From Clostridia bacterium (GTDB lineage: Bacteria > Bacillota > Clostridia > Oscillospirales > Acutalibacteraceae), in contig JAFODQ010000050.1 of assembly GCA_017380615.1 (NCBI GenBank), positions 1 to 47,521 of the forward strand: DNA of 47,521 bases, given 5' to 3'. Numbering within the stretch: position 1 is the stretch's first letter; each line of letters opens with the position of its first letter. The notes beneath the pieces are model-generated. The model did no database searches. It worked only from the letters and a program-made list of their open reading frames with translations, and had not been told where the DNA came from. The position numbers and the translations under genes were made by a program. Below, piece by piece: positions 8,720-17,196 of the stretch.

Positions 8720-9793
8720 TTATTTTGGTGCACCGAAATGCACAAGAAGTATTGCAATAATACCTCCGATGAGGTTCACAACACTGAAAATCTTAACAAT
8801 TTTAACTTCCTTCCAGCCACACATTTCAAAGTGGTGATGAATTGGCGCCATCTTAAAAATACGCTTGCCGTGAGTGAGCTTAAAATATCCGATCTGAAGA
8901 ACATCAGAGCCAAACTCGGCAACATAGATAATGCCAACAAGAAGAATTATAATCGGACAATCAACTGCATAAGCAAATGCAACAACAAGTCCACCAAGGA
9001 ACATGGAGCCAAGGTCACCCATCATCACCTTTGCAGGATACCAGTTCCAGATAAGGTAACCAATAAGTGCACCTGCAAGGGCAGATGCCATAAGGCTTAC
9101 ACCAAAACAACTGCGAAGACCTGCAATTGCAATAAAGCTGAGTGCCGCTGTAAAGGTAACAGATCCACAAAGACCATCAACACCATCTGTGAAATTGACA
9201 GCATTGGTTGTTGCGTAGATTACAGCAAAGCCGATAATCCAGAAGAAATATTTTGTTTCAACCATACCAACAAACGGGATGAATGTTGCACCTGTCGGGT
9301 CGTTGATGAACAATGTGAGAAGGTAGCCCACCATAAGCACTATCTGCAGAGCAGTTTTCTGAATTATCGTGAGGCCGAGATTACGCTTCTTGACAACCTT
9401 TATGTAATCATCGAGAAAACCAATAAAAGCAAAGCCGAGAGCCATTATAAGACCACCCCAGACCTTGATTTTATTGGAAGCTGCCTGTGCTGAAATAACA
9501 TCCGACAACAGCTGAGAGCTCTGCTGTGAACCCAAAACCGAGCCGATAATATCTCCACCCCTGAGCTTATCAATAACAACAACAAGAACAAATGCAATGA
9601 GTGTTCCGGCAATGAATAGTATGCCACCCATTGTGGGAGTGCCCTGTTTTTTCTTGTGCCATTTTGGTCCGATATCAAGAATGGTCTGGCCAAATTTCAG
9701 CTTATGAAGAAAGGGAATCACCACATAGCCAAGACCAAATGAAATACCAAAAGCCACAATAGCAGCCGTAATGCAAGCAATAATAATATTCAT
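8720..9793 (-). CDS. mraY: Phospho-MurNAc-pentapeptide transferase MraY
   Basis: 357-residue polytopic membrane enzyme that attaches phospho-MurNAc-pentapeptide to undecaprenyl phosphate to form lipid I. KKKQGTPTMGG (47-57), FIGFLDDYIKVVKKRN (Mg-binding DD), NAVNFTDGVDGL and the HHHFEMCGW motif near the C-terminus are all present. A 40-residue polar loop (about 75-115) between the first conserved segments is longer than in Escherichia coli. The start at 9793 has GAGGAG upstream, and a promoter lies at 9846-9874. murF, usually just upstream in this cluster, is absent. Confidence 0.97.
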   Translation of the reverse strand: MNIIIACITAAIVAFGISFGLGYVVIPFLHKLKFGQTILDIGPKWHKKKQGTPTMGGILFIAGTLIAFVLVVVIDKLRGGDIIGSVLGSQQSSQLLSDVISAQAASNKIKVWGGLIMALGFAFIGFLDDYIKVVKKRNLGLTIIQKTALQIVLMVGYLLTLFINDPTGATFIPFVGMVETKYFFWIIGFAVIYATTNAVNFTDGVDGLCGSVTFTAALSFIAIAGLRSCFGVSLMASALAGALIGYLIWNWYPAKVMMGDLGSMFLGGLVVAFAYAVDCPIIILLVGIIYVAEFGSDVLQIGYFKLTHGKRIFKMAPIHHHFEMCGWKEVKIVKIFSVVNLIGGIIAILLVHFGAPK

Positions 9794-9845
9794 TCTCTAC
9801 GCTCCTCAAAAGAAAACTATTTCAAAAATAATTCTTTCTATTTTT

Positions 9846-9874
9846 ATCCTACCTTGAAATGATCAAAAAATCAA
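9846..9874 (-). promoter_or_regulatory. Internal dcw promoter upstream of mraY
   Basis: Minus-strand -35 TTGATT (9869-9874), 17-base spacer, -10 TAGGAT (9846-9851). It sits in the 156-base AT-rich gap between murE and mraY, the widest gap inside the cluster, and could drive mraY-ftsW-murG-murA-divIB. Confidence 0.5.
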
Positions 9875-9949
9875 GTTAAAGACATAAAATTCACAGGAAT
9901 TTATTGTTTTTTATTTTACTTTTTAATATTCATTGACATATGATAGATA

Positions 9950-11377
9950 TCAATTTGCCGAAGACCTCTTAAGTGCCGCTGCAACAACATCTCTTTCGTC
10001 ATAATCGACACGCTCGGTACCAATCACCTGATATGTCTCGTGTCCTTTACCTGCAAGAAGAATTGTATCCCCTTCCTTTGCGATTGAAAGAGCATATTCA
10101 ATAGCATCTGTTCTGTCTGTTACACGCACAACCTCTGCCTTTGAGCCAACAACGCCGAGAAGAATATCATCGATAATTTCATCGGGGTCCTCTGTTCTCG
10201 GATTATCTGTTGTGACAACAACAATATCCGATAAATCTGTTGCCATTCTGCCCATTTTAGGGCGTTTTGTCTTATCACGGTCTCCGCCACAACCAAAGAG
10301 AGTGATAACTCTGCCTTTTGTAAAGCCGCGAACAGCATTAAGTGCCTTTTCGAGTCCATCAGGCGTATGTGCATAGTCAATAATAACACCAAAAGGTGTT
10401 TCTGTTTTAAGAAGCTCCAATCTACCCTTAACCGTATTGGCAACCGAAACTGCTTTAATAACATCTGAAAAATTAAACCCAAGAGAACAAACAGCACCAA
10501 TTGCAGACAAGGAGTTGTAAACAGAGAAATCACCTGGGATGTGGAAAATCACTCTTTCGCCATTAAGCTCATACTCCACCCTGTCAGCAAAAAGCTGAAC
10601 ATTTTTTGCACGAAAATCAGCTGAATTGGCAACGCCATAGGTTTTAACATCTGCATTGACGCCATTAACCATATATGCCCCTGCATCATCGTCACTGTTG
10701 ATAACAGCATTGTCACTGTTAAAGAAAAGCGTTTTCTTGCACTCCTTATACGCCTCAATTGTGCCGTGGTAATCAAGATGGTCCTGAGTGAGATTGGTGA
10801 AAACACCTGTCTTAAAGTGAATTCCCGCAAGTCTCATCTGGTGGAATGCCTGCGAGGAGGTCTCCATTACACAATATTTAATACCATCATCAACCATCAA
10901 TCTGAAGAGCTTGTGCATATCGTATGGGTCAGGAGTTGTAAGCTCAGTGTGAAACTCCTTCTCGCCGACCATGTTTTTAACAGTACCAATAAGACCACTT
11001 TCTATGCCCATCGCCTTAAGAATATCCTTAACAACAAAGGCTGTGGTCGTTTTTCCGTTTGTGCCGGTTATACCAATAACAACAAGCTCAGACACTGCAT
11101 TACCAGAGAGATTTCTGCACATTATGGCATAAGCCTCACGGGTATTTTCAACAAGAATCTGCTTTTCAAGACCCATATCACGGGTAACGATAACAGCAGC
11201 TGCACCATTCTCGATTGCCTTTTCGGCAAAGGTATGACCATCAAATCTTGCACCGGCCACACAAACAAAGGCACAGCCCTCGCTTATTTGTGAGGTTTTA
11301 TCGGTAACATCTGCAATCTCTCTATCCTCATAGGAAGAAAGAACCTTTATATCCTTTAACAATTCAGATAAACGCAT
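9950..11377 (-). CDS. murE: UDP-MurNAc-tripeptide synthetase MurE, meso-diaminopimelate-adding type
   Basis: 475-residue Mur ligase that adds the third stem-peptide residue in the cytoplasm. The ATP P-loop GITGTNGKTTT lies at about 101-111. The substrate motif TTPDPYDMHKL, ETSSQAF and TNLTQDHLDYHGT mark the central domain. The C-terminal domain carries TTDNPRTEDP; the DNPR signature indicates meso-diaminopimelate rather than lysine, so the organism should have DAP-type peptidoglycan. The start at 11377 has AAAGGAG upstream and lies 13 bases after the PBP gene stop. Confidence 0.97.
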   Translation of the reverse strand: MRLSELLKDIKVLSSYEDREIADVTDKTSQISEGCAFVCVAGARFDGHTFAEKAIENGAAAVIVTRDMGLEKQILVENTREAYAIMCRNLSGNAVSELVVIGITGTNGKTTTAFVVKDILKAMGIESGLIGTVKNMVGEKEFHTELTTPDPYDMHKLFRLMVDDGIKYCVMETSSQAFHQMRLAGIHFKTGVFTNLTQDHLDYHGTIEAYKECKKTLFFNSDNAVINSDDDAGAYMVNGVNADVKTYGVANSADFRAKNVQLFADRVEYELNGERVIFHIPGDFSVYNSLSAIGAVCSLGFNFSDVIKAVSVANTVKGRLELLKTETPFGVIIDYAHTPDGLEKALNAVRGFTKGRVITLFGCGGDRDKTKRPKMGRMATDLSDIVVVTTDNPRTEDPDEIIDDILLGVVGSKAEVVRVTDRTDAIEYALSIAKEGDTILLAGKGHETYQVIGTERVDYDERDVVAAALKRSSAN

Positions 11378-11390
11378 CTTAATCGCTCCT

Positions 11391-13610
11391 TTAATCGTCC
11401 TGCACGCCTGATGTGGTTTTGAAATAAACAGTTATTGTAGAGCCAAGGTTTGCCTGTGTACCCTCCTCAATACTCTGTCTGTATGAAACAACCTCGCTAT
11501 CAAGCGATGCACCTGAAATTCGTATGTTATAGCCCGCATCAACAGCTCTTCGATTTGCTTCACCTATGCTAAGACCTAACAAATCAGGCACACTTGACGA
11601 GCTTTCCGTTTTACCCTGCTCTGTATAAAGCACCACCACACCATTCATGGGTATGCTCTGACCACTTGCAGGATACTGTGAAATAACCTTATCACCATTA
11701 CCTATCACGCGAGCTGTAAAGCCCTGACCTTTAAGTGTGCTTTTTGCACCACCAACGGTCATATTGATAACCTCAGGAGTTGTAGCATTAAGCTTTGCAA
11801 GCTCTTCATCTGAATAAACAGGCTCAACATTCATATACTCAAGAGTCTGCTCAATAATCGCACCTGCAACCGGAGCAGCAATTGCACCACCGCCATGAAC
11901 TGCGCCCTGAGGCTCGTCAATAATTATAAGAACAGCAATCTGTGGGTCGTCTGCAGGAGCACAGCCCACGAAGGATGCTATATACTCGCCATCAACAGTA
12001 AGCTTTTCGGATGTTCCCGTTTTACCTGCCACACGGTAGCCCGGAATGTAAGCATTACGACCTGTACCATCGGCAACAACAGCCTCCATCATTGAAAGCA
12101 CTGTTTTGCTTGTGCTTTCCGAAATAACCTGACGCTTTACCTGAGGTGTTTTTTCATAAACAGTGTTGCCATCCTGATCAAGCTTTTTAGCTACCACATA
12201 AGGTTCCATAAGCTTACCACCATTTGCAATCGCAGACACGCCAGTAATCATCTGAATAGCACTTACCTGAAAGGTCTGACCGAATGCACTTGAAGAAAGC
12301 TGTGAAATACCCATATTTTCTTTTGAATGATATGTTACATTTGCAACGGGAGAAGCCTCTGCAGGAAGGTCAATATTTGTTCTGCCCGTAAATCCAAAGG
12401 CCTCAAAATATTTATAGAACTTCTCTGTTCCGAGCTGCTGACCGATGGTTATAAAGAATGGGTTACAGGAATTTTTGAGTCCGGTTGTGAGATCCTGCGT
12501 ACCATGACCCTCATGCTTGTGACAATGGATTCTGTTATCTGCAACCTGAATAGCACCAACACAATTATAAGTTGAATCGAGGCTTGTCACACCCTCCTCT
12601 ATACCTGCCGCTGCGGTAAAGAGCTTGAAAACAGAGCCGGGCTCATATGTATCGCTTATTGCTTTATTTCGCCATGAAAGGAAAACTGCATTGTTATAAG
12701 CAACATCATATTCATCCTCATCCGTGATTTTATCAAGCTCTGCAAGAAGCTCGGGATCAGTGATAACAGAGGGCTCATTAAGATTATAGTCTGGCATTGT
12801 CGCCATGGCAAGAATTGCACCCGTGTTAACATCCATAACAATACCATAAGCTGATTCAGCATCGTTATCCTTAACAGCCTGAGAGAGACCCTTCTCAAGA
12901 TAATACTGAATTGATTTATCAATTGTCAGAACAAGACTTGTACCCTGCTCTGCATCATGCTTAGTTTCATAGTTGCTTTGCATAGGTCCGCTATTGGCAT
13001 CCCTTGCAACAATCCTTCTGCCGGGGATACCTGTCAGAGTGTCGTTATACTTGAGCTCTATACCCGCTCTTCCATTATTATCGCTGTTTGTCATGCCGAT
13101 AATGGTAGATGCAAAGTTACCGAACGGATAATACCTCTTTGTATCGGAGTTTATACCTATGATTTCATGAAGCTCATTCTCACTTCTGAATTCAACAACA
13201 GCTGTTTTAATGTTATATGAAATCTTATCTTTGATTTTCACATAGTTTATCTGTCGGTTTTCCATCTTTTTAAGAATGGTTGATTCCTCCACGTCGCCCA
13301 AAATCTCCGAAAGCCCCTTAGCAATCATCTTAACTTGTGCATCGTCCTTGATTTTTGAAGGATTTATGTACACAAGCCAGGCAGCTGCACTTTCAGCAAG
13401 AACATTCATATTAGCATCATAAATAACGCCTCTGTCTGCAGAAATGACCGTATCGCTGAGCTGCTGTGCCTCCGCTTCAACACGGTAATCCTCGGCTTTT
13501 ACAACCTGAAAATAAAATAATCTGAATATATCTGCGCCGAAGCCCAGAACAAGAATAACAGCCAACAAAGCAAGACATCTTTTCTTCAATCTGTTATTGA
13601 CCTTAGACAT
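11391..13610 (-). CDS. Class B penicillin-binding protein with two PASTA domains (FtsI/PbpB/SpoVD-like)
   Basis: 739-residue septal transpeptidase. It has a short cytoplasmic start, one membrane anchor (CLALLAVILVLGFGADIF, about 12-29), a dimerisation domain with ISADRGVIYD, then the transpeptidase domain. Catalytic motifs are SVFK (Ser326), SCN (Ser381) and KTGT (530-533). Two PASTA domains follow at about 613-665 and 670-733. PASTA domains mark Gram-positive division PBPs; Bacillus PbpB has two and SpoVD one, so PbpB is the nearer match. The start at 13610 is chosen for its GAGGTGG site; a longer in-frame start at 13679 would begin inside the upstream terminator-like hairpin. It works with the FtsW/SpoVE protein encoded nearby. 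Confidence 0.93.
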   Translation of the reverse strand: MSKVNNRLKKRCLALLAVILVLGFGADIFRLFYFQVVKAEDYRVEAEAQQLSDTVISADRGVIYDANMNVLAESAAAWLVYINPSKIKDDAQVKMIAKGLSEILGDVEESTILKKMENRQINYVKIKDKISYNIKTAVVEFRSENELHEIIGINSDTKRYYPFGNFASTIIGMTNSDNNGRAGIELKYNDTLTGIPGRRIVARDANSGPMQSNYETKHDAEQGTSLVLTIDKSIQYYLEKGLSQAVKDNDAESAYGIVMDVNTGAILAMATMPDYNLNEPSVITDPELLAELDKITDEDEYDVAYNNAVFLSWRNKAISDTYEPGSVFKLFTAAAGIEEGVTSLDSTYNCVGAIQVADNRIHCHKHEGHGTQDLTTGLKNSCNPFFITIGQQLGTEKFYKYFEAFGFTGRTNIDLPAEASPVANVTYHSKENMGISQLSSSAFGQTFQVSAIQMITGVSAIANGGKLMEPYVVAKKLDQDGNTVYEKTPQVKRQVISESTSKTVLSMMEAVVADGTGRNAYIPGYRVAGKTGTSEKLTVDGEYIASFVGCAPADDPQIAVLIIIDEPQGAVHGGGAIAAPVAGAIIEQTLEYMNVEPVYSDEELAKLNATTPEVINMTVGGAKSTLKGQGFTARVIGNGDKVISQYPASGQSIPMNGVVVLYTEQGKTESSSSVPDLLGLSIGEANRRAVDAGYNIRISGASLDSEVVSYRQSIEEGTQANLGSTITVYFKTTSGVQDD

Positions 13611-13653
13611 AATCCACCTCATTAAACGGGCTTTCAAATTACCCGATATTATG

Positions 13654-13677
13654 CAAAAAAGAGAGTCGAGCACTCTC
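13654..13677 (-). terminator. Terminator-like hairpin between ftsL and the PBP gene
   Basis: On the minus strand GAGAGT-GCTCG-ACTCTC (13661-13677) is followed by TTTTTTGC. The stem is only 6 bp, so partial termination or attenuation of read-through from mraZ-rsmH-ftsL is more likely than a full stop. Confidence 0.5.
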
Positions 13678-13693
13678 AACTCTCATATAATTT

Positions 13694-13723
13694 ATTATAC
13701 ACTTAGAAAATATATGCAAACAA
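13694..13723 (-). promoter_or_regulatory. Possible internal promoter at the end of ftsL
   Basis: Minus-strand -10 TATAAT (13694-13699) with -35 TTGTTT (13718-13723), spacer 18, overlapping the 3' end of ftsL. A transcript from here would meet the hairpin at 13661-13677 within about 10-25 bases of its start, so its use is doubtful. Confidence 0.3.
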
Positions 13724-14323
13724 TTCTTTGATTTTGCCACCAAGTTCAGATCCACCATCGGCACTCTTACCACCGGAAACCACAACGCAATCACCTTCAG
13801 AAAGGTCTATATAGCTCACCTGGTAGTTTTCTGCCTTGACCATACCAAGAACGTTTTCTGCATAGTTTTCAACCTTATCCGTTGAAAGCATACTGCTCAA
13901 TTCAGCATTAAGGCGCACATTCTCACCCTTCTGAATCTGAATTTCACTTTCCACAACGGATATTTCATTTAAGAGAGTATCATATTTTGTGTTCAAAACA
14001 AGATATGTCACAATAAGAATTGCACAAACAACAATAAAGCACAAAAGCTTCTTTCCGTATTCAGGAAAAGATGTGGTTTTTGCATCTCTTTCAACCTCGG
14101 TCTGAAAATCCTTGATTTTAGAAGAAACACTGCCACCCATAGCTTCCTCGCGAGTTATTGTTCTCTTGCGGGGAGCTGTTTTCTTTTTTGAGGTTACCCT
14201 CTTACCGTTCTGAGGTCTCTTGGCGTCACGCTTTGTGCTCTGCTGAGGCTTCTTCACGGGATATTCAATTATCTGTGGCTCAAAAAGAGAAAAGTCATAA
14301 GCCTCTGAACTATTGTACGCCAT
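13703..14323 (-). CDS. ftsL: FtsL/DivIC-like septum formation protein
   Basis: 206-residue bitopic protein in the canonical ftsL place between rsmH and the PBP gene. A basic, low-complexity cytoplasmic N-terminus (about 1-90, rich in Lys, Arg and Gln) is followed by one membrane segment (LLCFIVVCAILIVTYLVLN, about 93-111) and a coiled coil (about 112-150). The short C-terminal extracellular tail contains ENYAENVLGMVKAENYQV, a pattern seen in FtsL and DivIC. It would bridge DivIB and the FtsI/FtsW pair. The N-terminal tail is longer than in Bacillus FtsL. The start at 14323 has a strong AAGGAGG site. Sequence identity in this family is low; position supports the name. Confidence 0.82.
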   Translation of the reverse strand: MAYNSSEAYDFSLFEPQIIEYPVKKPQQSTKRDAKRPQNGKRVTSKKKTAPRKRTITREEAMGGSVSSKIKDFQTEVERDAKTTSFPEYGKKLLCFIVVCAILIVTYLVLNTKYDTLLNEISVVESEIQIQKGENVRLNAELSSMLSTDKVENYAENVLGMVKAENYQVSYIDLSEGDCVVVSGGKSADGGSELGGKIKELFAYIF

Positions 14324-14355
14324 TTTGCTACCTCCTTCCGGTAAGCTTTTACATT

Positions 14356-15279
14356 TTATAATTTTATTGCCGTGCGCAGCTTAGCACTACGACTTCTGTT
14401 GTTTTCATCCACTTCCTTACCGGAAGCTTTTACCCCACCGGATCTCACGATTGCCTTTGGTGTATTACCACAAACACAAACAGGAAATTCCTTGGGACAG
14501 GTGCAGCCTTGCTTGAGGGTTCGAAAATAATCTTTAACAATTCTATCCTCAAGAGAATGGAAGGTTATTACAGAGATAACACCATTCACTTTAAGATGCT
14601 CAAATATTACAGGCAGTGTGTTTTTGAGGACATCAAGCTCACTGTTAACCTCAATTCTTATTGCCTGAAAGGTTTTTCTTGCAGGATGCCCATTACGACG
14701 GAACTTTGCAGGAATGGCATTTGAAACAATCTCTGCAAGCTGAAGAGTTGTTTCAATAGACTGCTTGTCCCTTGCATTAACAATTGCCTGAGCAACTCTG
14801 TCTGCAAACTTTTCTTCACCATAACGGGAAATAATATCACAAAGAGCTTGTCTTGAATATGTGTTGACCACATCTTTAGCACTCTTACCACTCTGGCTCA
14901 TTCTCATATCAAGAGGTGCATCATTATGGAAAGAGAAGCCTCTCTCTGCCTTGTCCAGCTGATGGCTGCTAACACCAAGGTCAGCAACAACACCATCCAC
15001 CTTATCAATACCCACACCGGCGAGAACATTTTCAAAATCGCAGAAGTTACTGTGAACAACAGTAACTCTTGTATCACCCTTGAATCTTTCGGTAACCGTG
15101 GCTATTGCATCGGGATCCTGATCTATAAGTATCATTCTGCCCTCTTCACCAAGGTGAGCGAGAATTGCAGCAGAATGGCCTCCACCACCTGCTGTGCAAT
15201 CTACATAAACGCCGTCGGGCTTGATATTAAGTGAATTAACCGATTCTTCCAAAAGAACGGAAATATGATTGAAATCCAT
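14356..15279 (-). CDS. rsmH: 16S rRNA (cytosine1402-N4)-methyltransferase RsmH (MraW)
   Basis: 307-residue SAM-dependent methyltransferase that modifies C1402 of 16S rRNA in the P site. It begins MDFNHISVLLEE, with the SAM motif VDCTAGGGGHSAAIL (about 27-41). GVSSHQLDKAERGFSF, KTFQAIRIEVN and FHSLEDRIVK are diagnostic. The ATG at 15279 lies 9 bases after the mraZ stop with no clear ribosome site, so translational coupling to mraZ is likely; an in-frame TTG at 15285 is an alternative. Confidence 0.96.
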   Translation of the reverse strand: MDFNHISVLLEESVNSLNIKPDGVYVDCTAGGGGHSAAILAHLGEEGRMILIDQDPDAIATVTERFKGDTRVTVVHSNFCDFENVLAGVGIDKVDGVVADLGVSSHQLDKAERGFSFHNDAPLDMRMSQSGKSAKDVVNTYSRQALCDIISRYGEEKFADRVAQAIVNARDKQSIETTLQLAEIVSNAIPAKFRRNGHPARKTFQAIRIEVNSELDVLKNTLPVIFEHLKVNGVISVITFHSLEDRIVKDYFRTLKQGCTCPKEFPVCVCGNTPKAIVRSGGVKASGKEVDENNRSRSAKLRTAIKL

Positions 15280-15288
15280 AAGCAATTA

Positions 15289-15717
15289 TCAGAAATTGAT
15301 GTTGAGATCGTCTGTGCTTTCTTCCTCGAAGAAGCCAAGCTCTTTTTCCCACTCTGCTATTGACCAGAGTTCAAGGTGATTGTTATTGCCAACAATCTGA
15401 AGCTCTTCACCGATTCCGACAGCACTCTTCAAACCTGCATTAAGAGTGAAGCGTCCGTTTTTATCAACCTCACCATAAACAACACTTGAAAGAATCTTTC
15501 TGGTTTTACGGCGGGTTTCCTGGTTGTACTGATCGCCACTGTTAAACTGGCGATAAAGCTCATTCCAACCATTTTCGGAATACATAAAAATGCAATTAGT
15601 TGCAGAATCAGGAGACTTGATAAGATAGACCTTCGTGCCTAACTCTTCACGGAAGCTTGACGGTACCTTAAAACGGTTTTTCTCATCAAGATTATGATGA
15701 AATTGACCACAAAACAC
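15289..15717 (-). CDS. mraZ: Transcriptional regulator MraZ
   Basis: 142-residue protein made of two SpoVT-AbrB-like halves: MFCGQFHHNLDEKNRFKVPSSF at the start and VYGEVDKNGRFTLNAGL near 80-96. MraZ forms ring oligomers and binds short direct repeats upstream of its own gene to control the dcw cluster. The start codon is GTG at 15717, preceded by AGGGGGTGA. The C-terminus is acidic (FFEEESTDDLNINF). The promoter and three operator repeats are visible just upstream. Confidence 0.96.
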   Translation of the reverse strand: MFCGQFHHNLDEKNRFKVPSSFREELGTKVYLIKSPDSATNCIFMYSENGWNELYRQFNSGDQYNQETRRKTRKILSSVVYGEVDKNGRFTLNAGLKSAVGIGEELQIVGNNNHLELWSIAEWEKELGFFEEESTDDLNINF

Positions 15718-15751
15718 ACCGTCACCCCCTAAAAAATCTCCCGAAAAATCA

Positions 15752-15781
15752 TTCCACTTCGATCCATTTCGGTTCTATTCG
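15752..15781 (-). promoter_or_regulatory. Putative MraZ operator: three tandem 10-bp repeats
   Basis: On the minus strand, read 5' to 3': CGAATAGAAC, CGAAATGGAT and CGAAGTGGAA run head to tail, one helical turn apart, directly after the -10 box. MraZ binding sites in other bacteria are TGG-containing repeats at 10-bp spacing, so autoregulation is likely. Confidence 0.68.
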
Positions 15782-15788
15782 TGACTCC

Positions 15789-15816
15789 ATTATAACACTT
15801 ACGCACAGAATGTCAA
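15789..15816 (-). promoter_or_regulatory. dcw cluster promoter (Pmra)
   Basis: Perfect consensus -35 TTGACA (15811-15816) and -10 TATAAT (15789-15794) with a 16-base spacer on the minus strand, about 70 bases upstream of the mraZ GTG. Confidence 0.85.
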
Positions 15817-15827
15817 TAGTTTTATAT

Positions 15828-15874
15828 AAAAAAAACAGTAGTTCCGGGATGGCTTTTTCCACCCGAAACCACTG
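15828..15874 (-). terminator. Intrinsic terminator of the pncB operon
   Basis: A long stem (15836-15851 with 15859-15874, about 15 pairs including G-U and one bulge) around an AAAAAGC-type loop, followed on the minus strand by eight Ts. It ends the pncB/condensation-protein transcript just before the dcw promoter. Confidence 0.85.
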
Positions 15875-15891
15875 AACATTTATATCTTTTT

Positions 15892-17196
15892 TCACTTCAG
15901 GAAATAATCAAAATATCCGACCATATCCTCAATCAATTTTTGGGATATATTTTCATCAATCCCTTTATCCCTACACCTCAACTGAACGCTGACGCCTTCG
16001 TAGGTCTGAACAATATTCAAAAGGACTCTGGAGCGCTCCTTCACAGGCTCAGAAACAGAGATATCCTTATACACACCAAGGCTTTCCCAGTATTGCTGTG
16101 TAAGATTGCAATAGAAGCATTCCCCAAGCTCTTTATTAAGACAGCCATAAGTTTTTGCAAGATTCTTTGGCGCCTTCCCTTTCAGCATGCCGCTCATATA
16201 CATATACGAGGAATCGCAGAAGGAATCCTCCACACTCATAAGAAGAATTTCATCAGAAAAAACCCGAAACGGAGATGTGATTGCTCTGTAGATATCCAGA
16301 TGAAATATCTTCAACTGCTCCTCAAGAGATTTTCTCAGCTCCTTATGTGAAAGAGAAACGCAAACAGTGCCGTTATACGCACCAACAGAATAAATATCCC
16401 TAACGCCATGGAAAAATCTTCTGTCTGCATAAATGCGAAGCTTCGATTCATTCTTTGGCACCTTCACATTTGCCAACAGTGCTTTATAGAAGCAAAAATA
16501 AAGCAAGGAGGAAAAATCAACCTCAAGCTCCGTTGCCTTTTCACAAAGAGCCAACACATCACCATTTTCCACAAAGCAGCTTACATCACTCGCAGGGACA
16601 AAAACCTCACTAAAATAACGAGCGCAGGCTGATTTATAATCCGCAAGAGTAAATATCTTCTTGGATTTCTGCCAACCATCATCAAGCTCAGAGGAAAGCT
16701 TGTTCACAAGCGGAGAGATAACATCCACAGGAAGACTTCCTTTTTGAGAAAAGGTTAATATTTCATTCTCCTCAACAGAAAGTGTTTTCTTTTCGTAAAA
16801 ATCTGCAAAATAACCTGCAAGACGAAGAAGCGATTTTGCATCACACACGAGAGTGTGTCCCGCAATAACCAAATATCCATCTGCAGAAATTGTAAATTCA
16901 AAAAGCCTGTCATAAAAACTCAATGGCTTTCTGTCATAGCCCCTGACTATATCATCTGCCCTTTCGGAAGAAACTGATACAACGGGATTGACCTTACCGG
17001 GTAGAATATACCCATTTGAATTCTCTTCAATGCCAGCAACGGCTGTGATCACAGGCTCTTTGGCAGAAAGCATTTTAAGAGCTTTATTAACATCGCTCTC
17101 GTTTAATTCGCCTTCGTATTTACCTTTAAAAACAACCGTGGAGTTGAAATCAAAAAGACGATTTCTGGAAAGACCGAGTTCAATTTTTTCAACCAT
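15892..17196 (-). CDS. Degenerate condensation-domain (CoA-dependent acyltransferase fold) protein, function unknown
   Basis: 434-residue protein that resembles non-ribosomal peptide condensation domains and alcohol/phthiocerol acyltransferases in layout. A strand-helix start is followed by YLVIAGHTLVCDAKSLLRLAGYFADFYE at about 109-136. That segment aligns with the HHxxxDG catalytic motif, but the second, catalytic His is replaced by Thr (H114-T115 ... D119) and the Gly by Ala. No clear DFGWG motif is seen. The protein is therefore likely an altered or non-catalytic member. There is no carrier or adenylation domain nearby. The start at 17196 (site GGGAGA) overlaps the pncB stop by 8 bases, a tight coupling to NAD salvage whose meaning is unclear. 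No membrane segment or signal peptide is evident. Homology is inferred from pattern only. Confidence 0.55.
   Translation of the reverse strand: MVEKIELGLSRNRLFDFNSTVVFKGKYEGELNESDVNKALKMLSAKEPVITAVAGIEENSNGYILPGKVNPVVSVSSERADDIVRGYDRKPLSFYDRLFEFTISADGYLVIAGHTLVCDAKSLLRLAGYFADFYEKKTLSVEENEILTFSQKGSLPVDVISPLVNKLSSELDDGWQKSKKIFTLADYKSACARYFSEVFVPASDVSCFVENGDVLALCEKATELEVDFSSLLYFCFYKALLANVKVPKNESKLRIYADRRFFHGVRDIYSVGAYNGTVCVSLSHKELRKSLEEQLKIFHLDIYRAITSPFRVFSDEILLMSVEDSFCDSSYMYMSGMLKGKAPKNLAKTYGCLNKELGECFYCNLTQQYWESLGVYKDISVSEPVKERSRVLLNIVQTYEGVSVQLRCRDKGIDENISQKLIEDMVGYFDYFLK

Noticed and set aside
8738..9493. 251-codon open frame on the plus strand
   Set aside because: It is antisense to the well-supported mraY, has no ribosome site and gives a Cys/Asn/Thr/Lys-rich product of low-complexity type.
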